This document shows positions 60,680 to 64,000 of a DNA stretch of 64,000 nucleotides, piece after piece. The DNA is from Sphingobacteriales bacterium (GTDB taxonomy: Bacteria > Bacteroidota > Bacteroidia > Chitinophagales > Chitinophagaceae): assembly GCA_016192105.1 (NCBI GenBank), contig JACPUV010000042.1, positions 1 through 64,000 on the forward strand, written 5' to 3'. The notes below the pieces were generated by a model. That model had not been told where the DNA came from and did not search any database. It saw only the letters and a program-made list of their open reading frames with translations. Within the stretch, counting starts at the first letter, position 1; every line of letters starts with the position of its first letter. The position numbers and the translations under genes are program-made.

Positions 60680-60943
60680 ATGGCAAAGAATGAAATAAAA
60701 TACCTGACCGCCATTAAAAGCGACAAACGCGTTAAGAAATTCTGCCGCTTTAAAAAATATGGCATCCGCTACATCGATTATAAAGATGTGGAGTTCCTGA
60801 AAAAATTCCTGAACGAGCAGGGTAAATTACTGCCCCGCCGCCTGTCCGGTAACAGCCTGAAATACCAGCGCAAAGTTTCCGACGCGGTGAAAAAAGCCCG
60901 CCAGATGGCCTTATTGCCTTATGTAACAGATCTTTTAAAATAA
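60680..60943 (+). CDS. rpsR: 30S ribosomal protein S18
   Basis: [35 protein letters not shown]. Confidence 0.97.
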   Translation: MAKNEIKYLTAIKSDKRVKKFCRFKKYGIRYIDYKDVEFLKKFLNEQGKLLPRRLSGNSLKYQRKVSDAVKKARQMALLPYVTDLLK

Positions 60944-61013
60944 CCTCACCCTAACCCCGTACACCGGGAGACAGTCCTGCTAAAGGACTGGGTTGGTGAA
61001 CAAAAAGAAAAAA

Positions 61014-61460
61014 ATGGAAGTAATATTAATTCAAGACGTAGATAACCTGGGTGGTGTGAATGAAGTAGTGAAAGTAAAGAACGGCTATGCCCGTAACTTC
61101 TTACTGCCCCGCCAGCTGGCTGTGGAAAACAGTCCTGCCAACAAAAAGCAACTGGAAGAACGTTTAAAGCAGGTGCGTAAGAAAGAAGAAAAAATGCTGG
61201 CCGAGATCAACAGCGTAATCGCCAAACTGAACGAAGCGCCTGTTAAGCTGGGTGCCAAGACCGGTACCAGCGGTAAAATTTTCGGAAGCATTACCTCCCT
61301 GCAACTGAGCCGTGCGATCCGGGAACAAAGAGGTTATACGATCGACCGGAAAAAGATTACCATCCCGGAAGATGTAAAAGAACTCGGAACCTATAAGGCA
61401 ACGATTGATTTTGGCAACGGCAAATCCACCGAAGTCGAAATTGAAGTAATCGCTGAATAA
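61014..61460 (+). CDS. rplI: 50S ribosomal protein L9
   Basis: MEVILIQDVDNLGGVNEVVKVKNGYARNFLLP. Confidence 0.97.
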   Translation: MEVILIQDVDNLGGVNEVVKVKNGYARNFLLPRQLAVENSPANKKQLEERLKQVRKKEEKMLAEINSVIAKLNEAPVKLGAKTGTSGKIFGSITSLQLSRAIREQRGYTIDRKKITIPEDVKELGTYKATIDFGNGKSTEVEIEVIAE

Positions 61461-61483
61461 TCCCCACCTGATTTCTGTAAAAA

Positions 61484-61505
61484 AGCCCTCTCCGGAGGGC
61501 TTTTT
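61484..61505 (+). terminator. Terminator of the rpsF-rpsR-rplI operon
   Basis: AGCCCTC-TCC-GGAGGGCT followed by T-run. Confidence 0.88.
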
Positions 61506-61716
61506 CGTTAAAATCACATTAATAGTTCATTATCAATGCATTAGTTTATTGGCACCCCGTCTAAAGAAAAAATATTACCGGGACATGAAAAAATCCGTTA
61601 TTTTGTCTTGCTTTTGGTGCTCTTTCAGTTTTACAAGTCCTGAACGATTCGAAAAACGGTAGAATGTTCATTGGGTACTGTTACTGTTGACACTTTTATT
61701 TTTAAAAAATCTCAAA

Positions 61717-62100
61717 ATGAACATTTACGTAGGAAACCTCAGTTGGAACCTGAAAGATCAGGATTTATCTAACCTTTTTGCAACACATGGCGAAGTATCT
61801 TCTGCCAAGATTGTTACCGACAAATTCACCAACCGCAGCAAAGGTTTTGGATTTGTTGAAATGCCGAATGATGACCAGGCCCAGGCCGCTATTGCAGCGC
61901 TGAACGGCACGGAAGTCGATGGCCGTAATATTGTGGTAAACGAAAGCCGTCCGAAACCTGAAGGCAGCGGCGGCGGCGGATTCAAGAAAAGAAGCTTTGG
62001 CAATGGTGGCGGCGGCTACAAAGGTGGCAGCGGCGGCGGATTCAAAAAAGGCGGTGGCGGATTCAACCGTGACCGTGGCGGATACAGCAACGATTATTAA
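61717..62100 (+). CDS. RRM-domain RNA-binding protein with Gly-rich C-terminus
   Basis: IYVGNLSWNLKDQDL (RNP2), SKGFGFVEM (RNP1), GGGG/FKK tail. Confidence 0.95.
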   Translation: MNIYVGNLSWNLKDQDLSNLFATHGEVSSAKIVTDKFTNRSKGFGFVEMPNDDQAQAAIAALNGTEVDGRNIVVNESRPKPEGSGGGGFKKRSFGNGGGGYKGGSGGGFKKGGGGFNRDRGGYSNDY

Positions 62101-62391
62101 AAAATCAGCCTTTGAATAAATTGAAAGTCTGGTCGTTTGACCGGACTTTTTTTTATTTATACGGGCGGACCGTTTGAAGGAGTTGTTTTTTCCGGGCAGT
62201 TCCGCAACGGGTCATTCCGAGAAACCGTTCTGTACCTTATCAGGTTGGACAGCCTCGTTGAGGCTGTCGCTGAGATGCGATCTCGGCATAACCGATCAAA
62301 AATTTGTTTACTCATTGAACACTTCGGACAACGGGAGTATAACCCTAATACAGTTACATAAAACTATTTACACAAAGAACTAAATACATCC

Positions 62392-62739
62392 TTACTTTTT
62401 CTTTAGCTCATCAATTCTAAATACGATTAAACCTGTACTATCATACTCATTGATAATAACGTCGCCTTCGCGAGTGTTAAGAGGTCTTTTGGCAATAATT
62501 TTATAGATTTTTCCGGTCTTGAAAAAGATCGGATCGGGCACTGAATAAAAGTCTGGGCAATTTACTAAACCAATAAATGTGAGACTACTGTTTACCTCTT
62601 TGAGCTTCATTCCTATCCACACAGAGTGTATTCCGCAACTTGCTCTCTCATTTGCAAATTCTAACAATATACAATCCCCATTAATTTGTTCTCCTGCTTT
62701 CCTTGATGCACAAGAAAATAACATGAGAGTGCTAATCAA
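62392..62739 (-). CDS. Hypothetical lipoprotein
   Basis: LMLFSCASRKAG lipobox-like N-terminus. Confidence 0.5.
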   Translation of the reverse strand: MISTLMLFSCASRKAGEQINGDCILLEFANERASCGIHSVWIGMKLKEVNSSLTFIGLVNCPDFYSVPDPIFFKTGKIYKIIAKRPLNTREGDVIINEYDSTGLIVFRIDELKKK

Positions 62740-62945
62740 GATATATAGTTTTATACTCCTTTGTTCGGCAATCTAAATACGGCCCGGAGCGGGCCTGAAG
62801 CTGCCTATCCACAGATTCTGATTTACGGACACGAATGATCCGGCTTACCCGATAGTAATACGCTAATATCAATTTAGCCTGTGCAGCATATGCAGTAGTA
62901 CATATTACACTATAGCCGCTGGCAAAAAACAATTGTCAATATGCC

Positions 62946-63668
62946 CTACTCCTTTTTCCGGACCGTCCCCGCACCGGAAATACGCTGATTAACCGTGGCA
63001 TTCCCTTTATACCGTACATCCGCCGCGCCCGATACATCCACATCGAGCTTTACACTGGCAAATACCTCCGCATTGCCGGCCCCGGAAATATCCACGTTCA
63101 CATTTTCCGCCATCAGGTCAAAACATTTTATATCCGTACTGCCGGAACCATCCACCCGGAGATTCCTGGTCTCTCCTTTCAGTGTTACCGACCCCGCTCC
63201 ACTGACGGAAACCTCCACATCGGGGGCATTGATCTCTAATTTAGTATCGCAGGCACCGCTGAGACTGACTTTCAGGTTCCCCGGGCTTGTTATTTTGTTT
63301 TCACTGATAATATCACAGGCACCTGAAGCATTGAAACGGGATAAATCCGGTCCGCCGACATAGACCCGTATGGAACGGGTCGGGCGCAGGTTGACCCCGC
63401 TCCGGGGATGGATTTCCAGCATATTCCCATCCGTACCCACTTCCACATATTGCTGCAGGTTTTCATCGGCTTCCACTCTTACCGACCGCACAGAATCCTG
63501 CCGGACATAAATATCAATGGCCCCGCTCACCCGGACCCCGTTGAAAGCATCCACAGTTCTGCTCTCCGTCTTAATATTTCCATTTCCGCGGACCTTACGG
63601 CCAAAAAAATCCCGGCAGGAACCCAGGACCATCACGCATGCCAAAAGAAAAACAACTGTACGTTTCAT
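62946..63668 (-). CDS. Head GIN domain-containing protein (DUF2807)
   Basis: Lipobox [27 protein letters not shown]; repeated SGACDI/SGAGSV beta-helix motifs. Confidence 0.88.
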   Translation of the reverse strand: MKRTVVFLLACVMVLGSCRDFFGRKVRGNGNIKTESRTVDAFNGVRVSGAIDIYVRQDSVRSVRVEADENLQQYVEVGTDGNMLEIHPRSGVNLRPTRSIRVYVGGPDLSRFNASGACDIISENKITSPGNLKVSLSGACDTKLEINAPDVEVSVSGAGSVTLKGETRNLRVDGSGSTDIKCFDLMAENVNVDISGAGNAEVFASVKLDVDVSGAADVRYKGNATVNQRISGAGTVRKKE

Positions 63669-63830
63669 AAAAATCTGATTTTTTCCGATACCGAATATAC
63701 TACCCTTTTACAGGTTTTCCCTCCCTTTGACGCCGGGGGTACTACCTGCGTTACAGCTTCCCTGTTTTTCCCTCAGTCTCCCCCTCCTTCCGGGGCCGGC
63801 CAGCCCGGTTTTCTTTACCTTCGCAGCACT

Positions 63831-64000
63831 ATGACAGAAAAGATACTCATCCTGGATTATGGATCACAGTACACCCAACTGATCGCCCGGGCCGTCCGGG
63901 AAGCCCATGTGTACTGCGAGATCATTCCTTATCACCAATCCGTTGTGTTTGAACCCGGCCTGAAAGGAATCATTCTTTCCGGTTCCCCCTTCTCTGTCAA
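63831..64000 (+). CDS. guaA: GMP synthase (glutamine-hydrolyzing), N-terminal part, truncated by the window edge
   Basis: Translation [38 protein letters not shown]...[11 protein letters not shown]. Confidence 0.9.
   Translation, partial: MTEKILILDYGSQYTQLIARAVREAHVYCEIIPYHQSVVFEPGLKGIILSGSPFSV

Overview
The window looks like a Bacteroidota chromosome, probably Chitinophagaceae-like (my inference from gene families and TAnnTTTG-type promoters). I saw no rRNA, tRNA, CRISPR array or transposase. Most of it is core gene content: TonB, lnt, a PKD/gliding-type T9SS protein, sprA-ruvA, fabH, fabD, folE with two PTPS paralogs, mqnB-mqnD, the bamD-rpoZ-coaBC-DUF4835-DUF4296 block, scoAB, ispB-like, recJ, a nuclease/DUF5689/TonB-receptor locus, rpsF-rpsR-rplI, an RRM protein and the start of guaA. 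The most interesting region is about 29.1-39.0 kb. It holds four NarL/LuxR-type response regulators and two three-gene cassettes (AT-rich multi-TM protein, HisKA_3-type histidine kinase, response regulator). It also holds two paralogous intergenic elements (29978-30208 and 36117-36326) with identical layout: upstream motif AACTACG-N9-GTAAATACCG, 27 nt, TTG-N20-TACTTTTG promoter with a CACAT/ATGTG inverted repeat in the spacer, then 5 nt beyond the -7 box a 12-13 bp arm that pairs perfectly with a downstream arm followed by a T-run. These look like two 5'/3'-closed, 6S-like small RNAs controlled by the surrounding two-component systems. Other notable items: a CPBP protease gene split at an in-register A AAA AAA slippery heptamer, degenerate heptanucleotide repeat arrays in several intergenic gaps, a nested X-R-R-X' repeat at 50.4-51.0 kb, an orphan Hcp-like protein with a signal peptide, and an exact 20-bp inverted repeat linking the two ncRNA loci.
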